64,000 bases of DNA from Benincasa hispida (Eukaryota > Streptophyta > Magnoliopsida > Cucurbitales > Cucurbitaceae), in assembly GCF_009727055.1 (NCBI RefSeq), contig NC_052359.1, positions 59,652,936-59,716,935 on the forward strand. Direction: 5' to 3'. A program made the translations under genes and the position numbers. Below are positions 45,100-56,283 of this stretch, in pieces. Below the pieces are notes generated by a model. That model searched no databases. It saw only the letters and a program-made list of their open reading frames with translations, and was not told the DNA's origin. Numbering within the stretch: position 1 is the stretch's first letter; each line of letters begins with the position of its first letter.

Positions 45100-46313
45100 T
45101 TTTGTTGCTAATTTTTCCATGCAAAGTTGGGGTGGTTTCTCCACCCAGAGTTGTGCGTGTTAGAAAATGAGTTATTCTTCACAAAATAAATTGACTGTGG
45201 GTTTTGTAGGCATTCTTCCATTGCGTGTCCTTCACCGCAAGTAGCACATCTTGCGGTAGTCTGGTTGATTGCGTTCACTTGTCCATTATATGTTGTTGGG
45301 TTATTGATTGTGATTCCCTGTTTTAAGTTCATCATCGCAGTCATCTGACTCTGAAGAGATGCGATAGCACCATTGTTCTTGTCATTATCCTTTATTCTCA
45401 ATCTTTGATCGCTCTCTCTTCAGTCTTCGTGATTTTTAGAGATGCGATCAAGGATGTTCTTGGCCTCATTATATGTTTTATCTAGCAGACCTCCAGCGCT
45501 GTCTCTTATACACATCTAGATGTGTATAAGAGACAGATTCTTTATTCTCAATCTTTGATCGCTCTCTCTTCAGTCTTCGTGATTTTTAGAGATGCGATCA
45601 AGGATGTTCTTGGCCTCATTATATGTTTTATCTAGCAGACCTCCAGCGGCTACCGCGTTAGTAGCGGTCTGCGAAGCAGGGTTTAATCCATGATAAAAAA
45701 TCTCCATTTGTAATCAATCTAGTAATCCGTTTACGGGCAGTCTCTTACCAGCCTCTTAAACCTCGCCTAAGCATCGTTGAGCGATTCGTCCACTGTTCAA
45801 AATTGGTTATTAATTTCCTTCCCCTGGCATTCTCAGTTGGTGGGAAATATTTCTTCATAAACTTCTTTACTACTTGTTCCCATGAAGTAATCTCCCCCGG
45901 TTTGAGAGAGTATGCCCATTTTCGTGCCTGATCACACAACAAAAATAGAAACAAAGTTAGTCGAACTTCTTCGATAGAGATATTTGGGAACATAAAAGTG
46001 TTGCAGATTTCTATGAAGCTTCAGAGGTGGGGGTGTGGATCTTCGCCACGCCTTCCTCCAAACTGTCTAGCAGGCTGAATCATTTGCAACATCACCGGTT
46101 TCTTTCGAATCGAGATCCATCAAGAGCAAACCTCATGATTCCTGGGGAGAAATCATAAAGGTTGAGTGACACATAGTCCCGTATGGGCCTATTGCGGTCA
46201 TTTGCCAGTAGGATTGGATTCGCCATGAGATTGTTTTCATTTGGTGCTCCATTTCCTGGTTGTTCTGCCATATTATCTTTCTCTAGTGGTTGTTGTTGGC
46301 GGCTATCTCTCAA
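45100..46313 (-). pseudogene. Gypsy gag, broken and with adapter artifact
   Basis: Gag start 46313-46092 contains NNLMANPILLANDRNRPIRD and LNLYDFSPGI. After a frameshift, 45993-45745 reads IEEVRLTLFLFLLCDQARKW, LKPGEITSWEQVVKKFMKKY and FPPTENARGRKLITNF, the retrotransposon gag core. A Nextera junction and a false 108-bp duplication interrupt it at 45391-45648. 45401-45108 holds a zinc knuckle CATCGEGHAMEEC. Gag packages the RNA. Confidence 0.9.
45499..45536. other. Nextera mate-pair junction adapter (artifact)
   Basis: Third exact 38-bp junction (CTGTCTCTTATACACATCT plus reverse complement). The 108 bp on its left (45391-45498) recur exactly at 45541-45648, so the surrounding gag duplication is an assembly error. 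Confidence 0.98.
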
Positions 46314-46415
46314 TCTTCATCAAAACGTTTTTTCAATCTCTGGGTCGTAATTCGCCAGAGATTGAAAGCTGAAAAGAAATCAGAAAAATTATCATTAGCA
46401 CACTAAATTGCCAAA

Positions 46416-46434
46416 GTCCCCGACAACGGTGCCA
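46416..46434 (-). promoter_or_regulatory. tRNA-Asp primer binding site of the gypsy element
   Basis: Reverse complement TGGCACCGTTGTCGGGGAC. It matches the complement of the plant tRNA-Asp 3' end with two transitions, 6 nt inside the 5' LTR. Confidence 0.9.
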
Positions 46435-46440
46435 AAAACT

Positions 46441-48135
46441 TGATGCATTATTTTATGCGGTGAAATAATGAAAGAAATTGCGGTGATGGAAAATGCATTG
46501 TGTAACAAGTTTTCTCAGCATAACCCAAATATAAATCCTACTGAGTTTCTGGTAAGTCCAGCGTCAAACTCGGGGACTAAGGAAAACAATATGCAGTAAC
46601 AATTTTTAAGATGACTTTGCGGTAACCAATAAATCAAAGAGTTGTTGGGTTGTTGTTTGTGGTAAAAAAAAATGTATGTGGCAAATTTGAAAACAGATTG
46701 ATTATACGACAAATACATTGAGTATGCGGAGGAACAGGTTGAGAAGGTCTTTAGCTAGTGTTTCCCGAGAATGCGTTCAAACTATGCGATCATGCTACAC
46801 TCATGCGACATCAAATAATTTTCCAATGCAAATGCGGTAACTCCTAATTCTAGGACGCATGCGATGAATGCGATAATGTCCATAGAGCTTATTCCTAAGT
46901 CTCTACTTCTTGCCTATACGATGATGTAAGATGCACACAAAGACAAGGTGACCGCATACAATCATAACCTATCTCTAGGATGGATGCGATGTGTTAATAG
47001 CAAACATTGCTTATTCCTAAGCTCTTATCTTTTGATTATGCGTTTCTAATTTGACTCTCCCGAGCCTAGATTCTAACTTGACCTTTCCAAGCCTAGATTC
47101 TATCCTTAGACTACCTCCCGAGTATCTCTAATGGACGAATGACGCATACATAATACAAAATAATAGTATAGAATGAAGATCCCCAGTTATGCTAGCTTAG
47201 TGCTTCTCAACCAATTCGACAGATTTAGCTACTCATGCATAATAAATAGAGAGTGAACTGATATAAAGAAGTAAATTCCATTTCTAAAGATAAGTTCAGA
47301 GTACAAAATGACAATGGAAAATAAAGATAGAGAGCCTGGTAGCAATCCCTTGCTTTCCAAGGCTTTTACATTGTTAACTATATTCTGCTCAAAAGATATT
47401 CCTGCTTCCGCAGAAGTTGGCCCTCTCTCTGATCTCGACGCTTCTGACACTCTTTCAAGTTCACCGGAACAATCTCTCGGTACAATCTCATTTCCCTCGC
47501 TTCCTCCTTCTAAATAAAAGAAAAACTAAGAACAAAGCTACTTCTATCTAAAGAGAAAGATTATCTAACTGTCTAACTCCTTCACTGAAGATGACCTCTG
47601 GTATTTATAGAGCTTTGAGGTGAAAGGCTTCTTCTCTCTTATGATTGCATTGATAGGATGGCATTAATTCTCTATTTGATGCGCCGAATATTTGTCACCG
47701 AAAAGTTGAGTGTACTTGCTACAGTAGATCAATAACGGCTTCTCAACTTAATTCGGACTCGATCGTCATCAGCTTTCTGTCCCATCGTGATTTATTGTGC
47801 TTTTCACCCAAATGCGCCCACCAAGTTGCGCCGGCTCTATGCGACAACCTTCTTGAGTAAATATTTGCGAGCGCAAATGACCGCATGACCTTGCGTTAAC
47901 GCAATCTTTTGATGCGCTCGGCCGTTGATTTCTTTAGATCGCATTTTCCACCTTGCGTCAACACATATTCTGCACAAAAATACATAAGTTAACTGTTTTA
48001 ATGCAATGGACGCATGTGACCACAATATTGTGAACTTAATGCTTTTTGGACGCAATTTTATATATTTTTATCAACGCAAACCTGCATTGTTTAATAACTT
48101 AGCACTATAATAACGTGAATTTCTGCCCGTTATCA
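46441..48135 (-). mobile_element. 5' LTR of the gypsy element
   Basis: Plus strand TGATGCATTATT...CCCGTTATCA, 1695 bp, TG...CA ends, adjoining the primer site on the left and the target duplication ATGGG on the right. It is the full-length version of the LTR family, homologous to the 1644-bp solo LTR at 12830. Confidence 0.95.
47602..47609 (-). promoter_or_regulatory. TATA box of the gypsy 5' LTR
   Basis: Minus strand TATAAATA in 'gctctataaatacc', about 526 bp from the LTR start. Same context as in the solo LTR (13326). Absent from the deleted 3' LTR. Confidence 0.7.
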
Positions 48136-48140
48136 ATGGG

Positions 48141-48900
48141 TATATTTATTTGATGCAACGGAAGTCTGAATCCTTTGAAAAGTTCAGAGAGTTCAAGGCT
48201 AAAGTTGAAAATGCTTTGGATAGACGGATTGATTAAGATGATCAAAATTGAAAGTTTTTGGATTCAGGGTTCCAGGACTATTTGATAGAACATGGAATCG
48301 TTTTCCAACTCTCAGCTCCCGGTACACCTCAGTAGAATGGTGTAACAAAGAGGAGAAATAGAACCTTGTTGGACATGGTTCGGTCGATGATGAGTTACAC
48401 TTCCTTACCGGACTCATTTTGGGGTTTTGCAGTGGATACTACATTGTATATACTTAACTGTGTTCCTTCCAAGAGGGTTGCAAGAACACCTCTGGAGTTG
48501 TGGAACGAGCGTAAAGCTAGTTTATGTCACTTCCACATATGGGGTTGCCAGCACATGTGCTTGAGGCTAATCCAAAGAAATTGGAACCACGGTCAAGGTT
48601 GTGCCTCTTTGTAGGCTACCCCAAAGGTACACTAGGGGGTTACTTTTATGCTCCGACGAAAAATAGAGTGTTTATTTCCACGAATGCTACCTTCCTAGTG
48701 GATGATCATATTAGGGAGCACAGTCCACATAGTAAGATCATGTTATGTGAGCTTCCAATGAAACTATTGAAACTTCAACAAGAGTTGTTGAAGGACTTGT
48801 TTCATCAGCAAGAGTTGTTGATGATAATTCATCTGGTAGGTCATTTCCACCTCAAGAGTTGAGTGAACCTTGATGCAATGGGAGGGTTGCGAACCCACTC
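48141..48900 (+). pseudogene. Copia A integrase, second part
   Basis: Continues the integrase interrupted at 38608: after the target copy the plus strand reads 'tatatttatttgatgc', equivalent to YVYLMQ. Degraded core blocks follow, then 48366-48614 with LDMVRSMMSYTSLPDSFWGF and TPLELWNERKASLCHFHIWG. 48524-48862 in another frame has HVLEANPKKLEPRSRLCLFV, GYPKGTLGGYFY and VFISTNATFLVDDHIREHSP. Stops occur in the GTPQQNGV block, so the catalytic Glu is not in an open frame. Confidence 0.87.
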
Positions 48901-50016
48901 ATTTGCTATCTAGGTTTCATAGAAATCCTGGCTATGGTAGTCGATGGCGATGTTGAGGATCCATTGTCTTATCAGAAGGCAATGGATGATGTTGACTGAG
49001 ATGAATGGGTCAAAGCCATGGATCTCGAGATGGAGTCAATGTACTTCAACTCAGTATGGGATCTTGTAGATCAGCCTGATGGGGTACGACCTATAGGTTG
49101 TAAATGAATCTATAAGAGGAAATGGGATACTGATGGGAAGGTGCAAACCTTCAAGGCTTGACTTGTGGCAAAGGGTTATACCCAAATGGAGGGAGTCGAC
49201 TATGAGGAGACTTTCTCGCCTGTTGCCATGTTTAGTTGATCCGCATCCTTCTGTCCACTGCTGCTTATTATGATTATGAGATTTGGCAAATGGACGTCAA
49301 GACTGCCTTTCTAAATGGCAATCTTAAGGAGACCATTTATATGGTGTAGCCCTAGGGATTCATTGCCCAAGGTCAAGAGAAAAAATTTTGTAGGCTGAAT
49401 CGGTCCATTTATGGGCTGAATAGGCGTCTTAATGTTGGAACATTCGATTTGATAATGCAATCAAATCGTACGACTTTGTCCAAAACGTTAATAAACCTTG
49501 TGTATACAAGAAAATCATCAACAAATCAGTAGTTTTCCTAGTGTTGTATGTAGACAATATCCTACTCATTGGGAATGATGTAGGATTACTGGTTGTAGTT
49601 AAGAACTGGCTAGCGACCCAATTCCAAATGAAATATTTGGGAGAGGCTCAATTTTTTCTTGGTATACAGATATTTTGAAATTGTAAGATCAAAGTGCTAG
49701 CCCTATCTCAGGCATCGTACATTGACAAGATGTTGTTGAAGTACTCAAATTAGAACACCAAAAGGGGCCTATTGCCATTCAGGCATGGAGTTACTTTGTC
49801 TAAGGAAATGTGTCCTAAGACGCCTTAAGAGGTTGAGGAGATGAGACAGGTTCCATATGCATCTGTCGTTGGCAGTTTGATATATGTGATGCTCTATACT
49901 AGACCAGACATCTGCTTTGCTGTGGGAATAGTCAGTAGGTATCAATCTAACCAGGCCAGGTGCACTAAACCGTAGTTAGGAACATCCTCAAGTATCTTCG
50001 GAGAACGAGGGACTAC
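48901..50016 (+). pseudogene. Copia A reverse transcriptase, heavily mutated
   Basis: The plus strand reads pieces equivalent to KAMDLEMESMYFNS, GCK-IYKRKWDTDGKVQTF, KGYTQMEGVDYEETFSPV, QMDVKTAFLNGNLKETIYMV and VLYVDNILLIGNDVG. The catalytic YVDD has become YVDN. Then come MCPKTP-EVEEMRQVPYAS and RPDICFAVGIVSRYQSN. Many single-base stops (for example Trp to TGA or TAG) are consistent with cytosine deamination. No frame longer than 60 codons survives over most of it. Confidence 0.88.
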
Positions 50017-50483
50017 ATGCTCGTGTATAGAACTAGAGATTTGATTCTTACTGGATACATGAATTCTAACTTTCGAACTAATAAGGACTCTAGGAATTCC
50101 ACTTTAGGATCAGTTTTTACTCTTAACGGAGAAGCAGTAGTGTGGCGAAGCACTAAACAGGGGTGCATCGTCGACTCCACGATGGAGGTCGAGTACGTAG
50201 CGGCTTGTGAAGCTGCTAAGGAGGCCGTTTGGCTAAGGAAGTTCCTGACATATCTGGAAGTTGTTCAGACATGTCTAGGCCCATCACCCTCTATTGTGAC
50301 AATAGTGGTGTTGTGGCGAACTCCAGGGAGCCTAGGAATCACAAACGCGACAAACATATAGAGCGAAAGTATCATCTCATCCACGAGATAGTGCATCAAG
50401 GGGACGTAATAGTCACGAAGATCGCTTTGGAGCACAGCGTTGCTGACCCGTTTATGAAGGCTCTCACAACTAAAGTTTTTTAG
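50017..50483 (+). pseudogene. Copia A RNase H, C-terminal end of pol
   Basis: 50017-50300 reads MLVYRTRDLILTGYMNSNFR, then SVFTLNGEAVVWRSTKQGC, then STMEVEYVAACEAAKEAVWL (the catalytic Glu region). A single frameshift near 50280 moves to the frame ITLYCDNSGVVANSREPRNH, KYHLIHEIVHQGDVIVTKIA and HSVADPFMKAL, ending TTKVF and a stop at 50481. Family-typical end of pol. It would degrade the RNA in RNA-DNA hybrids. Confidence 0.92.
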
Positions 50484-50538
50484 GGTCACCTTCAAAGCAT
50501 GGGTCTTTGGGACCGCCCGCGGCTGGACTAGGGCAAGT

Positions 50539-50708
50539 GGGAGATATTTTGTATTGAGCCTTAATGCTCTAGTTTATTATTTTGTACTAGTTGTATGTAC
50601 ACCCCACTCGCTTTAGGACAAATGGGAGATATTTTGTATTCAGCCTTAATGCCCTAGTTTATTATTTTGTACTAGTTGTATGTACACCCCACTCGCTTTA
50701 GGAAAAAT
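50539..50708 (+). repeat. 85-bp tandem duplication in the tail of copia A
   Basis: Units 50539-50623 and 50624-50708 each run from GGGAGATATTTTGTATT to a 'ctcgctttagga(c/a)aaat' end, and a third GGGAGAT follows at 50709. Thus three polypurine-like GGGAGAT tracts occur in 180 bp. Only the last abuts the LTR. Confidence 0.92.
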
Positions 50709-50715
50709 GGGAGAT
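50702..50715 (+). promoter_or_regulatory. Polypurine tract of copia A
   Basis: GAAAAATGGGAGAT directly before the 3' LTR start TGTTGAGG. Confidence 0.85.
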
Positions 50716-52870
50716 TGTTGAGGATGATGCCCTAAACTCTCGTTGGGTTCTATAGTTTGTAAACACAGTTTTGAACAAACGCTTGTGATGTATAATATAT
50801 GATATTTTCTTCACTTTTGTCTATGAACATTGGATGTTTTAACTACTTTACCATAAACCAATAAACGAAGATCTCTGGTTGTTATTTGTAACTTAATCAT
50901 GTATGTGGAGACATACAGGTGGATCATGCCTTAAGTGATAACCAAAATGGTCTGTAGTATATGGGTATAGAAGGGAAACCTTATCCTGGTAACGCTACGG
51001 ATGTGGCCCGCTTTGTAGAATAGTTACAAGTGTTGTGACTTGTTACAAATGGTCTGATCCTGATCATTCATGTGGAGACATGCGAGCGGGGGCATCCTAT
51101 ACAAAGGAGTTTGTATAAGACCAAACCACAAAGTGTTATAGTCTCGTTATATAACGTCGTTCATGACAAAGACTTAACTTCACTAGAATGACCATAGGTA
51201 ACATGGCCTCAATCTTGAGTGAGTTGGGAACTCCTACCTTTGAGGGCGATCCTTTGATTTGCATAGGTGCGAGTGGCCAGATTGCCGACTCAAACCTACC
51301 ACTTTGGGGATTCATCAAATTTGGGAGCTGGGAACTTAGCTACACAAGATGGAATTCACTCCTTCCCCGAAGCAGGGGTATGTAGATAGATTTCTCCCTT
51401 AAGGATTGATTCCGGGACTGAAACGATGTGGCGCTACACATCTTCTCATGGCTCAGTAGGTTTCTACATATAGTAGGACTGTGTTGTATTGTTCATTAGA
51501 GGGATCAGTGGTACTTAAAGAGTTAGATGTAACTATAGGGGCAAAACGATAAATTGACGCAACTGTATTTACAAGCATCTGTGAAGGGTTATCGTACTGT
51601 TGATTGGTTATAGCCGATGGACAAATAAATATATTTGTGGTGAGAAGAGTGCAGCTGATCGGTCTTTAGTGAAATGGATGACAGTTAACGGATGGTGGAT
51701 CTTGTAGCTAAAGAGTTTAGTCAGCTATTCACGTATCGTTGGAGCTTCGAGCCACAGGTCCATAAGATCCCCTTGGTAGCTCAATAGATTCAAGTTGAGA
51801 ATTAGTTTTTAGGTCAGTTTGAAGTGTTTAAATTGACAAGAGGGAGTTCGATTATATATGATATTATTGAACTGGTCAATTATATATGATATATTTGACA
51901 TGATGTATGAGATACAACAGTTGGAGGAAATGGATATAAATATGATTTATATCTAGTGGAGGATAAAAGACTATGGTTCGTATGTTGCATTTGATGTAAT
52001 ATTAAACCATATGTTAATGAATATAATATGATTATATTTATTATTTAATTTGACAATTATAGGATAATTGTTGCCCGGCTTTTTCTCCATAATCGAATGA
52101 TAGTGGAAGGTTGCATTCAGCTTTTGTAACTGAAGGATAAAATGAAAATTGTTTTCATTTTGTAAAAGAGATCAGGCTTTCACTCACGAGTGGTGTATAC
52201 TGCCTATCGCATAGCAAACTGAGAGCCTACACGATAGCTCAACATTTCTAAACGATCGTATACACGCGCACGGTTTAGTAAACGATCGCATAGGATTTGC
52301 TAAACGATCGTCTAGCTCTTTCTAAACGATCGTGCACCCGAGCGTGTTAATAAAACGATCATCTATACGATCACAACCCTTTTATTAAACGATCGTGTAC
52401 CTCTACTTAACGATCAAGCATTTTCTATATGATAGACCCCCGACTTCTCCCACTTGCTTGTTCATGGTTTACAATTGTGCTTTCCTTCTTCCCTCTGCCA
52501 AATCCAACAGAGCCCACATCTCCTAGATTCTCACACCGAGAATACCGAGGGTTCCAAGTGGCGGTGTCTTCCCTGCTGCCGTGCTCATGAGGAGGTTGTT
52601 CGTGGGTAGATGATTTGGTGGATGATTGCTTGGACATTCTTAGAGAGAGTGAGAGGAGCAGTCCTTGGACGAGAACGAGATTTGAGGAGAATAAGGCTTT
52701 TTCAACTAGTATGTATTTCGTTCTCTTTTTCGTTAAGTTTCAAAGCATGTCTATAATTTATTGTTAATGCATAACTAGTCTGTTAGATTGTGAATGCAGT
52801 AATTCTGTCACAATGAGTTTGGAACGATCTTGCTTCCACTTATAGGTACTCTTTGATAAGAGTTCCTTCA
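50716..52870 (+). mobile_element. 3' LTR of copia A
   Basis: TGTTGAGGATGATGCCC...GAGTTCCTTCA, 2155 bp. A full-length LTR with a well-preserved CGATCG array at 52190-52440. After it the interrupted LTR of copia B resumes. Small frames inside (51136-51385, 52425-52637) are not genes. Confidence 0.9.
52190..52440. repeat. CGATCG-motif array in 3' LTR of A
   Basis: About nine units of 'taaacgatcg(t/c)', several perfect, spaced 20-35 bp apart; better preserved than in the 5' LTR. Confidence 0.8.
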
Positions 52871-53048
52871 GTTTCAATATACATGTTTAAGCTACATAGG
52901 ATAACCTTGGATGTTAGTTTATTGGTTTGTAGGTTAATGCTACTAAATGTCGAATAAAACATCTCATATTTTGTTAAATAAATAAAAAGTTTGTAAATTA
53001 CAAATACAAACTACAAAACTCACGAGATTTAGGGCATCAACCCCAACA
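52871..53048 (-). mobile_element. 3' LTR of copia B, inner part
   Basis: Resumes the LTR cut at 32580 ('gtttcaatatacatgttt...') and ends CATCAACCCCAACA at 53048, followed by a polypurine tract. It matches the last 170 bp of 56284-57499. Confidence 0.85.
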
Positions 53049-53062
53049 ATCTCCCACTTGTT
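53049..53062 (-). promoter_or_regulatory. Polypurine tract of copia B
   Basis: Minus strand AACAAGTGGGAGAT immediately before the LTR start TGTTGGGG. Confidence 0.82.
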
Positions 53063-53199
53063 CTAAAGCTAGTGGGGTGTACAATATAAAAGTCAAACTA
53101 ATATAAAAGTACACAAAACAATAAACTATGGCATAATACGTGCCCAGTACAAAATCGTTCACTTGCCCTAGACTAAATGTGGCAAGTCCCATAGACCCA

Positions 53200-54830
53200 T
53201 ACTCTATAGGTGACCCTCAAATACCTTAGTCTTGAGGGCCTTTATAAATGGATCAGCAAGGTTGTGTTTCGAAGTTATTTGCGTGACAATCACGTCTCCT
53301 TGATGCACAATTTCTCAGATGAGATGATACTTTTACTCTATGTGCTTCCCACACTTGTGACTCCTAGACTCTCGGGAATGAGCCATAACATTACTATTTT
53401 CACAATAAAGGGTGATAAGCTTTAACATGTCTGAAACCACTTCCAGTCAGTTGGGAATTTCCTGAGCCATACAGCTTCCTTAGCAGTTTCACAAGCTGCT
53501 CATACTCAGCCTCCATAGTGGAGTCAGCAATGCACCTCTGCTTGGTGCTCCTTCAGACTACTGCCCCTTCGTTAAGAGTGAACACTGATCCCAATGTAAA
53601 TTTCCTAGAATCCTTATCAGTCTGGAAATCAGAGTCCGTGTATCCTGTAAGGATCAGATCCTTAGAACCATACACGTGTATGTAGTTCTTCATTCTCGGT
53701 AGATACTTGAGGATTTTCTTAATGGCAGTCCAGTGATCAAATCCTAGATTAGACTGATATCTACTCAGTATCCCTATTGTATAGCAGATGTCAAGTCTAG
53801 TACATAACATCGCATACATCAGGCTACCAACAGTCGATGCAGAAGGGATCAGTCTCATTTTCTCAACTTCTTGAGGTGTCTTAGGATACTCTTCCTTAGA
53901 TAAAATAATTCCATGTCTGAAAGGGAGTAAACCACACTTGGAGTTCTGCATCAAAAACTTCACAAGCATCTTGTCAGTGTATGATGCTTGAGACAAGGCT
54001 AGCGTTTTGTTCTTTCGATCTCTAAAGATCTGAATGCCCAAAACAAACTGCGCCTCTCGCAAATATTTCATTTGGAATTGAGTCGCTAGCCAATTCTTAA
54101 TTTCAGTCAGTAGACCTATATCATTTCCAATGAGTAGGATATTGTCTACCTACAGCACTAGAAAAGCTACTAAAATGTTGATGGTTCTCTTGTAAATACA
54201 AAACAGGTCAACATTCTGATCAAAATCATAAGATTTGATCGCAGTATCAAATCTTATATTTCAAGATTGAAAAGCTTGTTTCAATCCATAAATGGACTAA
54301 TTAAGCTTGCAAACCTTTCGCTCTTAACCTTGGGTTATGAATCCCTCAGGCTGCTCCATATAAATAGTCTCCTCAAGATTGCAAATCAGAAAAGAAATCT
54401 TGATGTCTATTTACCAAATCTCATAATCATAATATGAGACAATGGACAAGAGGATCTAGATAGACTTTTACATGGAAATGGGTGAGAAAGTCTTCTCTTA
54501 GTTGACTCCCTTGAATTGGGTATAACCCTTTGCCACAAGCCTATTCTTAAAGGTTTGCACCTTCCCATCAGCACCCCGTTTTCTCTTGTAGATCCACTTG
54601 CAACCTATAGGTTTAACCCCATCGGTTGATCTATAAGATCCTAAGATGAATTGAAGTACATAGACTCCATTTCGAGATCCATAGCTTTGATCCACATATC
54701 TTTGTTAACATCCTTCATTGCCTTCTTGTTAGAAAATGAGCCCTCAACATCTCCTTCAGCTACGATAGCTAGGGTTTCTATTAAACCTATATAACGAACA
54801 GGTGGATTCACAACCCTCCCACTACATTGA
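53200..54830 (-). pseudogene. Copia B reverse transcriptase and RNase H, broken
   Basis: 54695-54498 reads DGVKPIGCKWIYKRKRGADG and QTFKNRLVAKGYTQ (RT start). The middle region is out of frame, with an FLVL-VD-ILLIGND equivalent near 54130. 54071-53553 reads LREAQFVLGIQIFRDRKN, SYTDKMLVKFLMQNSKCGLL, TRLDICYTIGILSRYQSN, LTGYTDSDFQTDKDSRKFTL and VFTLNEGAVV. RNase H continues out of frame to about 53205 (SKHNLADPFIKAL equivalents). Same architecture as E and A. Confidence 0.9.
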
Positions 54831-55049
54831 GGTTTCCTCAACACTTGAGGTGGATTTGACCTACTAGATGATCCAACTTAAATAGATCTTGCTGAGGTAT
54901 TGGGTTCTTCAACAACTCTTGTTGAAGGTTCAGTACTTTCATTGGAAAGTTCACTCAACACAATCTTACTGCAGGGTTTATGCTCCCTTATGTGGTTTTC
55001 TTCTAAAAAGGTAGTGTTTGTTGACATAAACACCTTAGTCTTTAGGGTA

Positions 55050-56283
55050 ACCTACAAATAGGCACAATTTTGAACGATGTTCCAATTTATTAGGATTTTC
55101 CTCAAGCACATATGTTGGGTAACCTCAGGTCCTGAAATGTCATAAGCTACCTTTACAACCATTCCATAATTCCAAAGGTGTTCCAGTAACACTTTTGGAC
55201 TGAACATAATTCAAAATGTAAGCTGCAGTCTGTACTGCATAACCTCAAAATGAGTTCAGTAGGGAAACATAACTCATCATAGACCAAACCATGTCCAACA
55301 GGGTTCGATTTCTCCTTTATAATACACCATTCTGCTGAGGTGTACCAAGTGACGAGAGTTGAGACACAATTCCATGTTCTATCAAATAGTCTTGGAATTT
55401 TAGATCCATATACTTTCCACCCCGATCAGATCAAAATGTTTTAATGGTTTTATTTAATGCATTTTCAATTTCAGCCTTATACTCCTTAAGCTTTTCAAGG
55501 ATTTCAAACTTATGTTACATTAAATAAACATACCCATACCTAGAACAATCATCAGTGAAAGTGATGAATATTCAAATCCTCCTTTTTCCTTAACATTCAT
55601 CAAACCATAAAGATATGAATGTACAAGTTCTAAGGGTTCTTTGGCCCTGTGACATTTTTCAGTAAAAGATCTTTTAGTCATTTTGCCTTCAAGGCATGTC
55701 TCACACACAGGTAAAGAATTTTCTTCTAACTCACTTAGAAGTCCATTCTTGACCAGTCTCTCAATCCTATTGAGATTTATGTGTCCTAATCTTAGATGCC
55801 AAAGATAGATATTTTCCTTAGGAGAAATTTTAAGTCTTTTATTCTGAGTTACCGCAGTTTTAAATAGTTCAGTATTTAGGAAGGCTTTAGTTGCTAACAG
55901 TCTTAGTACATAAAAATTATCTTCCAGCTTAGCAGAACAAAGTTCTATACCATTCTTATAAATAAACGCTTTATTCATAGAAAAATGTACAGAATATTTT
56001 TCTTCAATCAAACAATTTACAGAAATTAAGTTTCTCTTTAGATCAAGAACAATAATACATTTTTTAATAAAATATATCTATTATATAAAGTAAGTTGGAG
56101 TTCTCCCACTGCCACAGCTGAGACGACGTGTCCAATTTCAACACGCATCTTCATCTCCCCAGCCTCTAGTTGCCGCCAGGAACTAATTCGCTAAAATGAA
56201 GAACAAACATGGTTAGTGACGCCTGAATCTATTATCAAGGTTGAATCGTTATTCTCCACTAAACAAGTCTCCAAAATTAACTT
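55050..56283 (-). pseudogene. Copia B protease remnant and integrase, broken
   Basis: 56011-55520 reads EKYSVHFSMNKAFIYKNG, then LWHLRLGHINLNRIERLVKN and LPVCETCLEGKMTKRSFTEK, the His-His-Cys-Cys zinc-binding N-terminus of integrase with its spacing intact. FVFIDDYSRYG-type core start is degraded. Lower down, minus-strand remnants at 55480-55150 are equivalent to GTPQQNGVL-RRNRTLLDMV and FWGYAVQTAAYILN, with stops. Protease survives only as a few residues near 56260. Gag is deleted where the sequence passes into the 5' LTR. Confidence 0.85.

Larger units (their letters stand above)
38609..48135 (-). mobile_element. Ty3/gypsy (Athila/Tat-type) element inserted in copia A
   Basis: 9527-bp minus-strand element bounded by a perfect 5-bp target duplication ATGGG (38604-38608 and 48136-48140). 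LTRs are 38609-39624 (3') and 46441-48135 (5'). Order from right to left: LTR, tRNA-Asp primer site, gag, protease, RT, RNase H, integrase, noncoding 3' region, LTR, which is the gypsy order with integrase last. The protease motif LCDLGANINLMPLS and the tRNA-Asp primer point to the non-chromovirus Athila/Tat branch. All genes are broken. No envelope-like gene was recognised. Confidence 0.95.
32581..52870 (+). mobile_element. Copia element A, carrying a nested gypsy element
   Basis: Plus-strand copia with 5' LTR 32581-34641 (first 90 bp or so missing), primer site, leader, gag from 36878, protease, integrase cut at 38608 by a gypsy insertion and resuming at 48141, RT, RNase H, polypurine tract and 3' LTR 50716-52870. 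Without the insert it would be about 10.8 kb. It lies within the 3' LTR of copia B. The two LTRs differ by many transitions (for example aaacgatcg in one, aaacaatcg in the other), so it is not recent. All genes are broken. Confidence 0.88.

Noticed and set aside
52190..52440. CGATCG arrays as a CRISPR or bacterial iteron origin
   Set aside because: Irregular spacing, location inside LTRs and plant retroelement context rule this out.
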